64,000 nucleotides of DNA from Actinopolyspora xinjiangensis (GTDB lineage: Bacteria > Actinomycetota > Actinomycetes > Mycobacteriales > Pseudonocardiaceae), in NCBI RefSeq assembly GCF_900104475.1, contig NZ_FNJR01000002.1, positions 62,001 through 126,000 of the forward strand, written 5' to 3'. Made by a program: the position numbers and the translations under genes. Of this stretch, positions 9,984 through 18,996 are shown piece after piece (position 1 is the stretch's first letter; every line of letters begins with the position of its first letter). The notes under the pieces are model-generated. The model worked only from the letters and a program-made list of their open reading frames with translations, made no database searches and was not told the DNA's origin.

Positions 9984-11318
9984 TTGTCCCGTCTGTTCGG
10001 CACCGACGGGGTGCGCGGTCTGGCCAATTCCGATCTCGGCCCGGAACTGGCGATGTCCCTGGCGAGCACGGCGGCCCGCGTGCTCTACGACCGGGACGAC
10101 TCCCGACGACGGGTCGCCCTGGTGGGGCGGGACCCGCGAGCCAGCGGTGAGATGCTCGAGGCCGCGGTGACCGCCGGCCTGACCTCGGCGGGGGCCGACG
10201 TGGTTCGTGTCGGCGTGCTGCCGACCCCGGCCGTCGCACGGCTGGTGGCCGACACCGGTGCCGACCTGGGCGTGATGATCTCCGCCTCGCACAATCCGAT
10301 GCCGGACAACGGGATCAAGCTGTTCGCGGCGGGTGGGCACAAGCTGGCCGACGCGCTGGAGGACGAGATCGCGGCGCGGCTGGAGGAGAACCCGGTTCGA
10401 CCGGTCGGCGAGCACGTCGGCCGGATACGGGACATGCCCGAGGCCCTGGACCGCTACGTGGCGCACCTGCTGGCCTCGACGCCGGACTCGCTGGACGGCC
10501 TGCGCGTGGTGGTCGACTGCGCCCACGGCGCCGCTTTCCGGGCCGCCCCGGAGGCGTACCGGCGGGCGGGGGCCGAGGTGATCGCGCTGCACGCCGAGCC
10601 GGACGGGCTCAACATCAACGACGACGTCGGTTCCACCCGCCCCGACCGGTTGCGGGCGGCCGTGGTCGAGCACGGCGCGGACCTGGGGATAGCCCACGAC
10701 GGGGACGCCGACCGCTGCGTGGCAGTCGACGCGACCGGGGAGCTGGTGGACGGCGACCAGATTCTGGCGGTGCTGGCCCTGGCCATGCGGGACGCCGGGG
10801 AGCTGGCCCACGGGACGGTCGTGGCCACCGTGATGAGCAATCTCGGGCTGCACCTGGCGATGCGCGAGCACGGCCTCGAACTCCGCACCACCGCCGTCGG
10901 CGACCGCTACGTGCTGGAGGAGCTGCGTGGCGGTGGCTTTTCCCTCGGTGGTGAGCAGTCCGGTCACATCGTGTTGCCGGAGCACGCCACCACCGGGGAC
11001 GGGCTGCTCACCGCGCTGCGGTTGATGTCGCGGATGGCGGCGACCGGTACCCCGCTCGCCGAACTGGCGGCCACGATGACCCGGCTCCCGCAGAGCCTGG
11101 TGAACGTTCCCGTGTCGGACAAGAGCACCGCTGTGAACGCTCCGGCGGTCTCGGAGGCCGTGGCCAGCGCGGAGTCCGAGCTCGGGGAACACGGCAGGGT
11201 GCTGCTGCGCCCCTCCGGGACCGAGCAGTTGGTGCGGGTGATGGTGGAGGCCCCCACGGCCGAGTGCGCCAAGCGCACGGCGGAACAACTGGCCGAGATC
11301 GTTGGCTCGATCAGATGA
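9984..11318 (+). CDS. glmM: Phosphoglucosamine mutase
   Basis: GlmM converts glucosamine-6-phosphate to glucosamine-1-phosphate for UDP-GlcNAc synthesis. The product is 444 aa, the normal length. The TTG at 9984 is selected because AGGAGG lies 6 nt upstream and the product then starts [11 protein letters not shown], the family N-terminus; a GTG at 9963 would add seven residues. The phosphoserine loop [14 protein letters not shown] has the catalytic Ser at residue 102. The metal-binding loop DGDADRC and the C-terminal phosphate-binding loop [15 protein letters not shown] are present. glmS lies 7.7 kb downstream. Confidence 0.97.
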   Translation: MSRLFGTDGVRGLANSDLGPELAMSLASTAARVLYDRDDSRRRVALVGRDPRASGEMLEAAVTAGLTSAGADVVRVGVLPTPAVARLVADTGADLGVMISASHNPMPDNGIKLFAAGGHKLADALEDEIAARLEENPVRPVGEHVGRIRDMPEALDRYVAHLLASTPDSLDGLRVVVDCAHGAAFRAAPEAYRRAGAEVIALHAEPDGLNINDDVGSTRPDRLRAAVVEHGADLGIAHDGDADRCVAVDATGELVDGDQILAVLALAMRDAGELAHGTVVATVMSNLGLHLAMREHGLELRTTAVGDRYVLEELRGGGFSLGGEQSGHIVLPEHATTGDGLLTALRLMSRMAATGTPLAELAATMTRLPQSLVNVPVSDKSTAVNAPAVSEAVASAESELGEHGRVLLRPSGTEQLVRVMVEAPTAECAKRTAEQLAEIVGSIR

Positions 11319-11369
11319 ATATGTGATCAAAGTCTCGCATTGTGCGTCCGACTGTGAGAGCCTTGTCAC

Positions 11370-11537
11370 ATGGGTGCCATCGCAGTCACGATGTTGATCG
11401 CGCTGTTCGCGGTCAGCCTGGTCGCAGGTCTTGTAGTGTTGTCCGCTCTCGCCGTCGCGGGTGCCAAGGCGGCCACCTTGGCGCACGACGGCAGCAACTG
11501 GCTGGTGGAGCACTGGCCACGCCGTGCCAAGCCCTGA
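11370..11537 (+). CDS. Small single-pass membrane protein, 55 aa
   Basis: An ATG at 11370 opens a 55-codon frame. Residues 3-30 form one strongly hydrophobic helix (TMLIALFAVSLVAG onward), followed by a short tail rich in Trp and basic residues that ends PRRAKP. Codon use is G/C-rich at third positions, as in the neighbours. No good ribosome binding site is seen. I do not recognise a family. It could be a regulatory microprotein of the cell envelope; no function is assigned. Confidence 0.6.
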   Translation: MGAIAVTMLIALFAVSLVAGLVVLSALAVAGAKAATLAHDGSNWLVEHWPRRAKP

Positions 11538-11602
11538 TTCGCGGCCCGGCGAATCGACTCCCCGCTTCCGAGTCCTCGGGTATCCGGTGGGAGTGATCCG
11601 TC

Positions 11603-11707
11603 ATGCGTTACTTCTTCGGTGATCTGCTCTACGTACTGTTCCTACCGCTCGCCGTGATGGCTCTCGGCGTGATCGTCGTCGCGGTGCTGGTGTCGCCGCC
11701 GACCTGA
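11603..11707 (+). CDS. Very small membrane protein, 34 aa
   Basis: An ATG at 11603, with GGGAG upstream, encodes 34 residues (MRYFFGDLLYVLF at the start). Nearly all of it is one hydrophobic helix ending VSPPT. It follows the 55-aa membrane gene by 65 bp in the same direction, so the two may be co-transcribed. Calling so short a frame rests on its hydrophobic composition and codon use. Function is unknown. Confidence 0.45.
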   Translation: MRYFFGDLLYVLFLPLAVMALGVIVVAVLVSPPT

Positions 11708-11774
11708 TCAACAGTTCCACCCGTTTCGGGTAGCATTCGTTCCGTGGTGGTGATCCACCTCCGCTGCTGTGCGT

Positions 11775-11819
11775 GGGCACCTGCCGGGATGCCGCGCGGG
11801 CATCGCCGATGAGGTGCCC
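11775..11819. other. Nested hairpin in the 11708-12123 intergenic region
   Basis: GGGCACCT (11775-11782) pairs exactly with AGGTGCCC (11812-11819), and inside it GATGCC (11788-11793) pairs with GGCATC (11799-11804). This two-tier stem-loop lies in a 416-bp gap that otherwise shows no gene. It could be a terminator for the small membrane genes or a structured leader for the downstream operon; the sequence does not decide. Confidence 0.5.
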
Positions 11820-12123
11820 GTGGTTCGGCTCGCCGGAGATGCCGGACCCGTCGCTCGGTACGGTTCCACGGATGTGCCGCTTCCGCCCCGGTACCGATGT
11901 GAGCCTCCCCCGGCAGTGATTCCCGGACGGGTTGAGTCACGTCGTACCTCGTCCGCCGTCTCGGCTGTGGCTTTGCGCGTGCAATGACCGCGCGATGACG
12001 TAGTCGAACCCTCACGGCAGCGTCCGGCGATCTGGGATGATCCACGATGCACCGAACGCTCACGGACCCACGTGTTCGCGTCACGGGCGATGCCGAGGAC
12101 AAGCGGTTTAGGGGGACGACTTC

Positions 12124-12453
12124 ATGGGCCGGCCGAACGGGTCCGCCGATTACGACGGCGAGGCGATGAAACGGGTCGCCAGGAGTACGGAACAGCTGGC
12201 CGACGCCTTCAACGCCGGAACGAACTTCGCGGAGTCGATCGATTCGGGCGAGGGCACCTTCGGCCGGGTGGGCAGGGACATCGGTGTCGGGGCGACCTTC
12301 GAGACCGTCTGCCAGGGATTCTCCCGGTCACTGGGCAAGGCTCGGGAGCACCTGAACGAACTGGCCGGTGACATCCGGTCCTCCTTCACCGACATGGAGT
12401 CGCGGGACCAGGACCAGGCGGAGAACGTGGCCGACGCCGGGAAGGGGGAGTGA
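12124..12453 (+). CDS. Type VII-associated small protein (hypothetical, WXG/Esp-like context)
   Basis: The product is 109 aa, highly charged and predicted helical, with no membrane segment or signal peptide. GGGGG lies about 9 nt before the ATG. The length and heptad-like hydrophobic spacing (EQLADAFNAG, REHLNELAGDI) resemble small helical-hairpin ESX substrates, but no WXG turn is visible. It sits 3 bp before the large WXG-like gene, so the two are almost certainly co-translated. Likely a secretion partner or chaperone for the next protein; this is inference from context. Confidence 0.7.
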   Translation: MGRPNGSADYDGEAMKRVARSTEQLADAFNAGTNFAESIDSGEGTFGRVGRDIGVGATFETVCQGFSRSLGKAREHLNELAGDIRSSFTDMESRDQDQAENVADAGKGE

Positions 12454-12456
12454 GCC

Positions 12457-15075
12457 GTGGGTAGTCCGAACAATCTCTCCCCGCCCGACGAGCACCATGA
12501 GGAGATTCGGGAAAACGCGAACAGGAACGATTCTTCCGATGGTGGTTCCGCACCGTCCGGCCACGGGAACTCGGATTTCCACCTGGACAAGCTGAACGAG
12601 CTCGAGAAGGTCATGCGCGAAGACGTGTGGGGCAGGGTCTTCCGAAGATGGCGGACCCACGAGGGCGCGGCCAAGAAGTACCCGGGTGAGGAGTTCGCGG
12701 TGTACGGCACCGGAACCGTCGAGACGCGCGAACTCCCGAAGCTGCGCGGTATCGACTGGGGGATGCTGGAGTCGGCCGCGGGCAAGCTCGCCGAGCTCGC
12801 GAGCAACCGGGACGCCTGGCTGGACCACCTCGGCTCGTTGGAGAAGGACCTGGACCAAGCCTGGCAGGGCCGGGCGGCCGACGCCGCACGCCAGCGGTAC
12901 ACGGCGGTCAAGGCCCCCATGAACAAGTACTGCGACGACCTGAACGCGACCAGCCGGGCACTGCACAAGGCCGCGCAGGTTCCCAAGAAACGCGTCGGTC
13001 CCGGCGGTCTGTCCGACTTCAAGGACAAGAGCAGCTTCTTCAAACACTACGGTGGCGACGACGAGTCCGAGGACATGCTCCAGGACCTCGACGGTATGGA
13101 GAAGATGGTCCGGGAGGGGCTCCGGTACAGCAAGTCCCAGCTGCAAGATCCGGAGATGAAGGAGTTCGGCAAGGCCCTTCTGCCTCGTGTGGAGGCACAG
13201 ATGCCGGACAGAGACGTGAACGTGGACCCCAAAGACGCCGAGGAACCGAAGAAGATCGAGTACCACGTCCAGATCACCTGGGATGATCTTCGGAAACCCG
13301 GTGCGCCTGGCTGTCGGGACGGTGGTGGCACCGTTGCCAACAAACGCATCAAGTGGCTGGACGACTTCTGCGGCTGGTACGCCCACGACGTCAGGGCGCT
13401 GCGCGAGGAGATACACGACGCCTACGAGCACACCGAGGAGGCCTTCTCCGCGCTGCGGGAACAGCTGGGCAAGCTGGACGGCACGACCTTCGACAAGCTC
13501 GATGAGGGCGGCCCGCGGCGGGACGGAGGGCAGCGTGGTGAACAGCGCAGTCCCGCCGATGCCGGTCTCACCACCCGATCCCAGGGCGGTGGCACCGGTG
13601 GGATGCCGGGTGGAGGCGGCACCGGCGGTGCTCCCGGCGGTTCCGGGGTTCCGGGCGGTCAGACCGCCGGGATGCCCCAGCAGCCGAGCACTCCTTCATC
13701 CGAGGAGATCCGCGACCGGATGTCCGAGTCGGGCGAGGAGGCGGCTAGGGTGGCGCCGAGCGGGGGCGGCGGTCCCGGAACTGACCGCGGCCTGGATCAG
13801 GTGACCATCGGGGAGGGCGCCGAGCGGATCGCGGTTCGCGAGGCCGACTCGCAGGGGCGTACGCAACTGACGCTGCTGGACGAGCAGGGCCAGCCCCGGA
13901 CTTATCAGATTCCGTTCGGTGATCAGGGCGGTGCGGCCGTGCCGGATTCCACCGATGCGGGGAGGTCGGCGGAAGCCCCCGGTACTCCCGGCCCGCGAGG
14001 CGATCCGTTGGGCGAGACGGACCCGACGGCTCCGCGCGGCGACTCACGCGGCCCTACACTCGTCCGGCCGAACGACGACGGCACCGCCGTCATCCGGGAG
14101 GGCGAGCGCACCATCAACGTGGCGCGGGAGGTCGGGGGAGGACTGCGCCTCACGATCGACGACGGTGACGGTCAGCCGAGCACGCGAACCGTCGACTTCG
14201 GCGAGGAGCGTCCCGGCGTGGAGCGGAGTGCCGGTGCCGAGTCCGGCCGCACCGCACCGGCCGCCGCCTCGCGAGAGGAGTTCCAGCGGCAAGCACCTCC
14301 GGGGGAGCAGCCGGGACAGACCTCCCAGCAACGGGTGCCCCCGCAGCAGGCGGAGCCGGGCGTGCCACGGCAGGACGACCTGGATTCCGCCGGAGCGCCA
14401 CGCACGAACGCGGCCTTCTCCGCCTCCCCTGTGGACCCGGGCGGCGGTGGGCTCGCTCCCGCCGCCCAGCAGGGGGCGACTCCCGCCCCGGAAAGTCTCG
14501 GAGTCCCTCGGCAGGAATCGGCGACCGGTGGTGAACCGGTCACGGGCACTTCTCCCGAAACCGGGCAGCGCCTGGACGGACGGCCCGCCGATTCGTTCGA
14601 GACCGCCGCGCGAACCACTTCGCAGTGGGGTGGTTCCGGGGTGTTCGGCGACGCCGAGGGGTTCTCGTCCCGGTCCACCTTCACCGCGTTCTCCGGTGAT
14701 CTGTTCAGCGCTCCCGAGGACGACGGTGGGAACGTCTGGGGCAGCCGCCCGACGGACCGGCTCGGTGACATCGAGGGCGAGGCCGGTCTGGCCACAATGG
14801 ATGGAAAGTCCGGCAGGACCGAATCGCAGGGAGCCACCGGGTTGGCCTCGATGGGGGAGTCGGCCGGTGCTTCCGGGCAGGGCGAGCAGGGCGGCGCTCG
14901 GGGCGGCATGATGCCCATGGGCGGTATGGGAGGAGCCGGTCAGCAGGGTGGTGGCGACGAGGAGCGCAGCAACGACAGTCCCTGGCGCACCGAGGGGGAT
15001 CTGTTCGACGACGGCCTCGATGCCGAGACCCGCTGGCAGTACCGAGCGGTGCTGGGCGAACCGGAGGAGAAGTGA
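12457..15075 (+). CDS. Large WXG100-like protein with Pro/Gly-rich disordered C-terminus
   Basis: The product is 872 aa from a GTG preceded by GGGGGAG at 6 nt. Residues about 95-190 form a helical region with a WXG-type turn (DQAWQGRAADAARQRY) like LXG/PPE-type ESX substrates. The region from about 370 on is disordered and rich in Gly, Pro, Gln and Ser. Embedded in it are two related beta-like repeats, near residues 450-490 (AVREADSQGRTQLTLLDEQG) and 545-585 (NVAREVGGGLRLTIDDGDG). The last 60 residues form a Met/Gly run and then a charged tail with WQYRAVLGEPEEK. No signal peptide or catalytic domain is seen. A secreted or cell-surface ESX substrate, possibly structural, is the best guess. 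Confidence 0.75.
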   Translation: MGSPNNLSPPDEHHEEIRENANRNDSSDGGSAPSGHGNSDFHLDKLNELEKVMREDVWGRVFRRWRTHEGAAKKYPGEEFAVYGTGTVETRELPKLRGIDWGMLESAAGKLAELASNRDAWLDHLGSLEKDLDQAWQGRAADAARQRYTAVKAPMNKYCDDLNATSRALHKAAQVPKKRVGPGGLSDFKDKSSFFKHYGGDDESEDMLQDLDGMEKMVREGLRYSKSQLQDPEMKEFGKALLPRVEAQMPDRDVNVDPKDAEEPKKIEYHVQITWDDLRKPGAPGCRDGGGTVANKRIKWLDDFCGWYAHDVRALREEIHDAYEHTEEAFSALREQLGKLDGTTFDKLDEGGPRRDGGQRGEQRSPADAGLTTRSQGGGTGGMPGGGGTGGAPGGSGVPGGQTAGMPQQPSTPSSEEIRDRMSESGEEAARVAPSGGGGPGTDRGLDQVTIGEGAERIAVREADSQGRTQLTLLDEQGQPRTYQIPFGDQGGAAVPDSTDAGRSAEAPGTPGPRGDPLGETDPTAPRGDSRGPTLVRPNDDGTAVIREGERTINVAREVGGGLRLTIDDGDGQPSTRTVDFGEERPGVERSAGAESGRTAPAAASREEFQRQAPPGEQPGQTSQQRVPPQQAEPGVPRQDDLDSAGAPRTNAAFSASPVDPGGGGLAPAAQQGATPAPESLGVPRQESATGGEPVTGTSPETGQRLDGRPADSFETAARTTSQWGGSGVFGDAEGFSSRSTFTAFSGDLFSAPEDDGGNVWGSRPTDRLGDIEGEAGLATMDGKSGRTESQGATGLASMGESAGASGQGEQGGARGGMMPMGGMGGAGQQGGGDEERSNDSPWRTEGDLFDDGLDAETRWQYRAVLGEPEEK

Positions 15076-15238
15076 CCGTTCGGGCGGCGTCGTGGCGCGC
15101 TGCTCCCCTCCGGTCGAGGGGCGGTAGTCCGACCGGGGAGCTCTCGCCTGCGGCGTGCCGAGGCGGCTCGGGTGGCCGCTCGGCCGTCCCGGTATCGCCC
15201 GGCTGACCCGGATTCGTGGAAAGGTTTGGAACGCGGGA

Positions 15239-15796
15239 ATGTACGAGTCCGAGGTGTCGGTCGCCGAGATCGAGGCCGTCCTGGAGCGGTCCCGGCGCCG
15301 CAAGGACGAGTTGGACAGTGAGTACGAACAGCGGACCGCGGCCGTGCAGGCCGAGATGGACGAACGGGAGCGCGTCTTCCAGGAGGAGGAAGAGCGGGCG
15401 CGCATCGAGGAGGAGCAGCGGCGGGAGGCCGAGCGAGCGGTGCTGCGGGAGCGCGCGCGCCGCGAGCAGATCCGCATCGGTGAGCAGGACGACGAGGACC
15501 CGTTCGCCGACCAGGTGAGTTCCGGCGGATTCCCCGTCGCTCCGGCCCCGGCCGACGTCGGGGGCGCGCAACCGCCGCCTCCGCGTACGGACGCGGGATG
15601 GAACGTCGCGGCCGGGCGGTTCGGCAGGTCCGCTCCCGAGGAGGCTCCGGTCGAACAGCGGCCTCCGGAGCCCAGGCCGGGCCCACCTCCCCGGGAACAG
15701 CCCGCTTCCGCCCCGCCGCCCCGCCGTCGCGCGGCGGCCGCCGATGACTGGGACGACGACGAGGAGGACTTCTCGCAGCGCAGCTGGCTGCGCTAG
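15239..15796 (+). CDS. Coiled-coil hypothetical protein of the type VII-like operon
   Basis: The product is 185 aa from the ATG at 15239. Residues 8-85 form an extended, highly charged coiled coil (Glu/Arg-rich heptads). A Pro-rich middle follows and then an acidic tail with DDWDDDEEDFSQRSWLR. No family is recognised. It follows the large WXG-like gene in the same direction after 163 bp and ends at a strong bidirectional terminator. It may be a cytosolic chaperone-like partner of the two upstream proteins, which is inference only. Confidence 0.65.
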   Translation: MYESEVSVAEIEAVLERSRRRKDELDSEYEQRTAAVQAEMDERERVFQEEEERARIEEEQRREAERAVLRERARREQIRIGEQDDEDPFADQVSSGGFPVAPAPADVGGAQPPPPRTDAGWNVAAGRFGRSAPEEAPVEQRPPEPRPGPPPREQPASAPPPRRRAAAADDWDDDEEDFSQRSWLR

Positions 15797-15871
15797 TGAA
15801 TCCGGTGGCGGGAAGCCTCGCCGTTGCCGGCCCCGCGGTCGGGAGCCCCGCGGCTGGGAGCGGGGCCGTGC

Positions 15872-15904
15872 TCGGCCCGTGAGGCAGCTCCCCTCACGGG
15901 CCGA
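15872..15904. terminator. Bidirectional terminator between convergent genes
   Basis: A 13-bp perfect stem, 15872-15884 with 15892-15904, has a 7-nt loop. It lies between the coiled-coil gene and the convergent membrane protein gene. Confidence 0.85.
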
Positions 15905-15919
15905 GGTCGCCCGGTGGTG

Positions 15920-16552
15920 TCAGTGGCCACCCGGCATTCCGTAGTAGTACCGCTGCTGTGGTGGCCGGACCGGTTTCTGGCGCAGTGACCGCAACACCGA
16001 GGGAAGGAAAACCAGCATCGACGCCAGGATCGAGCAGTAGAACATCACTCCTTCCGCTGTTTCCATGATGTAAACGATATCCATCGGAGCTTGCCATTCG
16101 GCTCTGCTGAACAGTGCAAACAGTGCTTCTGCGGATGCGGCGAATATAGTGAAAATTAAGATTATTATAGCAGCCGCTTTCGCGGCTCTAGTGCGTGCCA
16201 GTAGCATCACAGCAAGTGTCAACAGCGCTGCTCCGTTGAGAGTCCACACGATAGTAGTCGTGTATTTCGCTATTTCACTCGCGTACTCGAGACTGCCACG
16301 CTGGTAAAGCAACGTTTGCCCTACCAGTGGTTGGACGGAGACAGCGGTGATGACGCCACCGAGCACTAGGGTAGCTATTCCCAGCACTACGGGGGCCGGA
16401 GAGCCGCCGTCCGGGCGGGAGGTGCTCGACTGGGTCCCCGTCGGCTGTGGTTGTCCGGGGTAAGCCGGATAGGTTCCGGGATGGGCCGGTTGCGGTGGCG
16501 GCGCGGCTCCCGGTGGTCGCTGCTGTCCGTGGAACGGCTGTGGTGAGTTCAT
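15920..16552 (-). CDS. Proline-rich four-TM membrane protein (paralogue 1)
   Basis: The product is 210 aa. Residues 1-50 are Pro/Gln/Gly-rich and cytosolic in style; four hydrophobic segments follow (starting PVVLGIATLVLGG), and the C-terminus is RPPQQRYYYGMPGGH. Its layout matches the gene immediately upstream: Pro-rich head, four TM helices and a Gln/Pro/Tyr tail. Codon use is less G/C-biased inside the membrane part than in its neighbours. Pro/Gln-rich heads on small four-TM proteins are common near type VII genes in actinobacteria. Function is unknown. Confidence 0.75.
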   Translation of the reverse strand: MNSPQPFHGQQRPPGAAPPPQPAHPGTYPAYPGQPQPTGTQSSTSRPDGGSPAPVVLGIATLVLGGVITAVSVQPLVGQTLLYQRGSLEYASEIAKYTTTIVWTLNGAALLTLAVMLLARTRAAKAAAIIILIFTIFAASAEALFALFSRAEWQAPMDIVYIMETAEGVMFYCSILASMLVFLPSVLRSLRQKPVRPPQQRYYYGMPGGH

Positions 16553-16612
16553 TATGCTGTCCTCCGAGGTTTTTCCGACTGTCGGAATCGCCGCACGATA
16601 TTCGGTGTCGAT

Positions 16613-17422
16613 TCAGTATCCCGGCTGCTGTCCGTACACCGGTTGCTGTGGTGGTTGTTGCCGCCTCGGTTTCGTGTGCAGCGTGCGGGACACTCCAGGG
16701 AGCAGCGCGAAAACCGCGGGAATCAGGTAGAAAATATTACCGGAAAGCTGGCTCCAGTTGTAGAAGTGCTCGTAAAGGTACTCCATGTGACTCGGTGTCC
16801 AGATGAACCCGTAAATCGTGTCCACGACGTACAGTGTCACTGTCAGTGCTATTACCGCTGTGGCGAAGAAACGCGCCTTGTTCCGTCTGGTGAACAGTAG
16901 TATTCCCACTACGACGAGCGCGGCCGCGTCCAGCAGGGCCAGGAAGTTCCACGATTCCCGGGCGATGTTCAGTGCGACGGTGGGGTAACCGCCGTACTCC
17001 GTCCAGAACCGCACTATGTTGATGGGGTACATGATCAGCGTCCGCAGTCCCGCGATGACCGCCCAGACGGCGACGATGACGGCCAGCGGCCTGCCGGTGT
17101 CGTCGATCGGGCCCGCTACCTGTCGCTGAACGGGTCGCTGCTGGGAGGCGCCGTACTGCCACCCGTATCCCGTGTTGGGAACCGGATAGCCGTAGGCCCC
17201 GGTTTGACCGGTTCCGGCAGGCTGCTGTCCCCATCCCGGTGCGCCACCGGCCTGCTGTACCCCTGGCTGCGCCCCGGCCCGCGGGTAGCCCTGGTAATGC
17301 GGCACCTGTTGCCCCTGCTGCGGCATCGGTGGCGGTTGCTGCGCCGGGGGCTGTTGCGGGTAGGGCACGCCGCCCGACTGGGGCTGCTGCGGTACGCCGT
17401 GCGGCGGCTGTGGCGTGCTCAT
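16613..17422 (-). CDS. Proline-rich four-TM membrane protein (paralogue 2)
   Basis: The product is 269 aa from an ATG at 17422 with GGAGAAACG before it; a longer in-frame extension to 17857 crosses a TnpB remnant in antisense and is rejected. Residues 1-115 are a low-complexity Pro/Gln/Gly/Tyr head, four TM helices follow (first near AVIVAVWAVIAGL), and the tail ends QPVYGQQPGY. It lies 60 bp upstream of paralogue 1 in the same direction, so they are likely an operon produced by tandem duplication. No enzymatic motif is seen. Confidence 0.8.
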   Translation of the reverse strand: MSTPQPPHGVPQQPQSGGVPYPQQPPAQQPPPMPQQGQQVPHYQGYPRAGAQPGVQQAGGAPGWGQQPAGTGQTGAYGYPVPNTGYGWQYGASQQRPVQRQVAGPIDDTGRPLAVIVAVWAVIAGLRTLIMYPINIVRFWTEYGGYPTVALNIARESWNFLALLDAAALVVVGILLFTRRNKARFFATAVIALTVTLYVVDTIYGFIWTPSHMEYLYEHFYNWSQLSGNIFYLIPAVFALLPGVSRTLHTKPRRQQPPQQPVYGQQPGY

Positions 17423-17781
17423 CGTTTCTCCAATCGGCGGAGATCCCGGCGCTCGCGCCGGGGGGTGAGCTGATCCCGAGTGTTGTTCGGTGCCCCCGAG
17501 ATCGAGACTCGCGAACAAGAGTGTTGGTACGTAAGAAGACGGCCGGACGATGTGGAGGCGGGCGTGGCACGTACCGCTGCTGTCCGACCGATGCACGACG
17601 CGGCGAGCCGTCGCCCACGTTCGGCCGCGTCCAGCGAGGTCCACAACCTCGCCCCTCGACGCGTGGACCCGCGCGTGGTTCACCGAACAGCGCCGCGTGA
17701 ACCACGACGAGACCTCGGAGCCGCTCGCCGAACGGAAACGCTCGGACGAGCTCTCCCATCCGGGTGAGGTGTCGTCGGTGC

Positions 17782-18000
17782 CGCCGCACGTCCGCACGGG
17801 GACACGCGGCGGGTGCGCTCTCCCGCACGAGCGCGACGTCAACGCCGCCGAGAACATCGAGGCCGCCGGGCCGGCGGCCTCGGTCCGCGGAGCCGGTGTC
17901 AGACCTCAACGGGAGTCCTCCCGGACGGGACGGTCGGCCGGAAAGCGGGAACCTTCCGACACGAGCCGGAAGGAAACCCCCTGGAACGGGGAGTGGCCGA
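17782..18000 (+). pseudogene. Remnant of an IS200/IS605-type TnpB (C-terminal part)
   Basis: In one plus-strand frame the sequence PHVRTGTRGGCALPHERDVN followed by AAENIEAAG matches the end of the TnpB zinc-ribbon and RuvC-III region (pattern CxxCG..HDRDVNAA.NI). It continues with GVRPQRESS and KREPSD, typical of TnpB tails. One expected zinc-ribbon Cys is lost and no upstream TnpB body is found, so this is a decayed fragment. A hairpin follows at 18001-18021. The rest of the 17423-18054 gap shows no gene. Confidence 0.6.
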
Positions 18001-18021
18001 GATCCACCATTGTGGTGGATC
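18001..18021. other. Hairpin at the end of the TnpB remnant
   Basis: GATCCACCA pairs exactly with TGGTGGATC around a 3-nt loop. It could be the right-end hairpin of the dead IS605-type element. It also lies 34 bp downstream of the minus-strand hydrolase stop and may now act as its terminator. Confidence 0.6.
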
Positions 18022-18054
18022 ACGTCGCTGCCGTGTTCCGTTCGGAGTTTTCCG

Positions 18055-18873
18055 TCACGCGGCGGCCAGCGGTCCCTTGCTGTGCTCGCCGTCGATGGCC
18101 GCGCCGGACACGTCGTTGGTCAACAGTTCCGCTCCCCGCCGGTCGCCGGTCAGGGTGCGCAGGAAGAAGGCGGTAAGCAGGGCGCGGGAGAGCCGTTGCG
18201 AGCCGTAGTGCGACCTGCCCTGCAGCAGCAGCTCGCTCCAGTGCCTGCCCTCGGCGAAGGCGAGATGACCGGCCTTGCGCACGGTTCGCAGCTGCGCGGG
18301 TCCGCCCCAGGCCCGGTTGATCGGTTCCGCGTTGGAGCGGGCCGAGGCCATCAGGTCGCGTTCCCCGGCCAGCTGTAGCCCCGGCACGCTCACCCGCCCG
18401 GCAGCGGCGATCGCGGAGGGCATCGTCTCGGTGGTGCTCAGTCCGGCCACCGCCCGGATACGGCTGTCCTCGGCGGCCGCCAGCACGGCGCAGCCACCGC
18501 CCATGCCGTGCCCGGCGACGCCCAACCGCCGTTCGTCCACGCTGATCCCGCCCTCGCCGAGCCGGACGTTGACGCAGATGTCCAGGGCGGTGCGCAGGTC
18601 GGCCGCGAACATCCGGTGCGAGGCGAACGGTCCGGTGTGCGTGGTGGGCGCCGCCACCACGAATCCCCACGAGGCCAGATGGCGCAGCAGCCCGGTGTAG
18701 CGCCGGGAGGGTTGCAGCCAGCCGTGCCCGAACGCGACGGCGGCCAGCCCTCGCCCACTGCGCGGTGCGCAGACGATGCCGGGCAGACCGACGAGCGCGA
18801 GGTCACCGTGCAGCACGTCGTGCGGTCCCCGTCGCGCGAGCTCCTGCAGCGCCTTCTTCGCGTTGTGGGCCAT
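18055..18873 (-). CDS. Alpha/beta-hydrolase-fold protein lacking the nucleophilic serine
   Basis: The product is 272 aa with the fold of dienelactone-hydrolase/cutinase-like enzymes: an oxyanion-side motif FGHGWLQP near residue 48, a nucleophile elbow and a conserved C-terminal half. The elbow reads GHGMGGG, so residue 123 is Gly (codon GGC) where Ser, Cys or Asp is expected. A late GHLAFAEG carries the usual catalytic His position. The protein therefore looks like a non-catalytic or divergent member. It is divergent from glmS with a 123-bp shared promoter region. Confidence 0.8.
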   Translation of the reverse strand: MAHNAKKALQELARRGPHDVLHGDLALVGLPGIVCAPRSGRGLAAVAFGHGWLQPSRRYTGLLRHLASWGFVVAAPTTHTGPFASHRMFAADLRTALDICVNVRLGEGGISVDERRLGVAGHGMGGGCAVLAAAEDSRIRAVAGLSTTETMPSAIAAAGRVSVPGLQLAGERDLMASARSNAEPINRAWGGPAQLRTVRKAGHLAFAEGRHWSELLLQGRSHYGSQRLSRALLTAFFLRTLTGDRRGAELLTNDVSGAAIDGEHSKGPLAAA

Positions 18874-18996
18874 GACTCGTCACGGTAGCGGACACGCCGC
18901 GCCACCCGTGGCAGCGACCGGCGGGGCGATCGGGCGACACTCGGATGGCCGACACGTATCAGGTTCAGACCAAATCTCCTGGCTATGCTGGGTCGG

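Noticed and set aside
17423-17781. Several frames upstream of the TnpB remnant, and a GTGGTTCAC/GTGAACCAC inverted repeat near 17675-17705
   Set aside because: The frames have no domain or ribosome binding site. The repeat is short with no context to assign a role.
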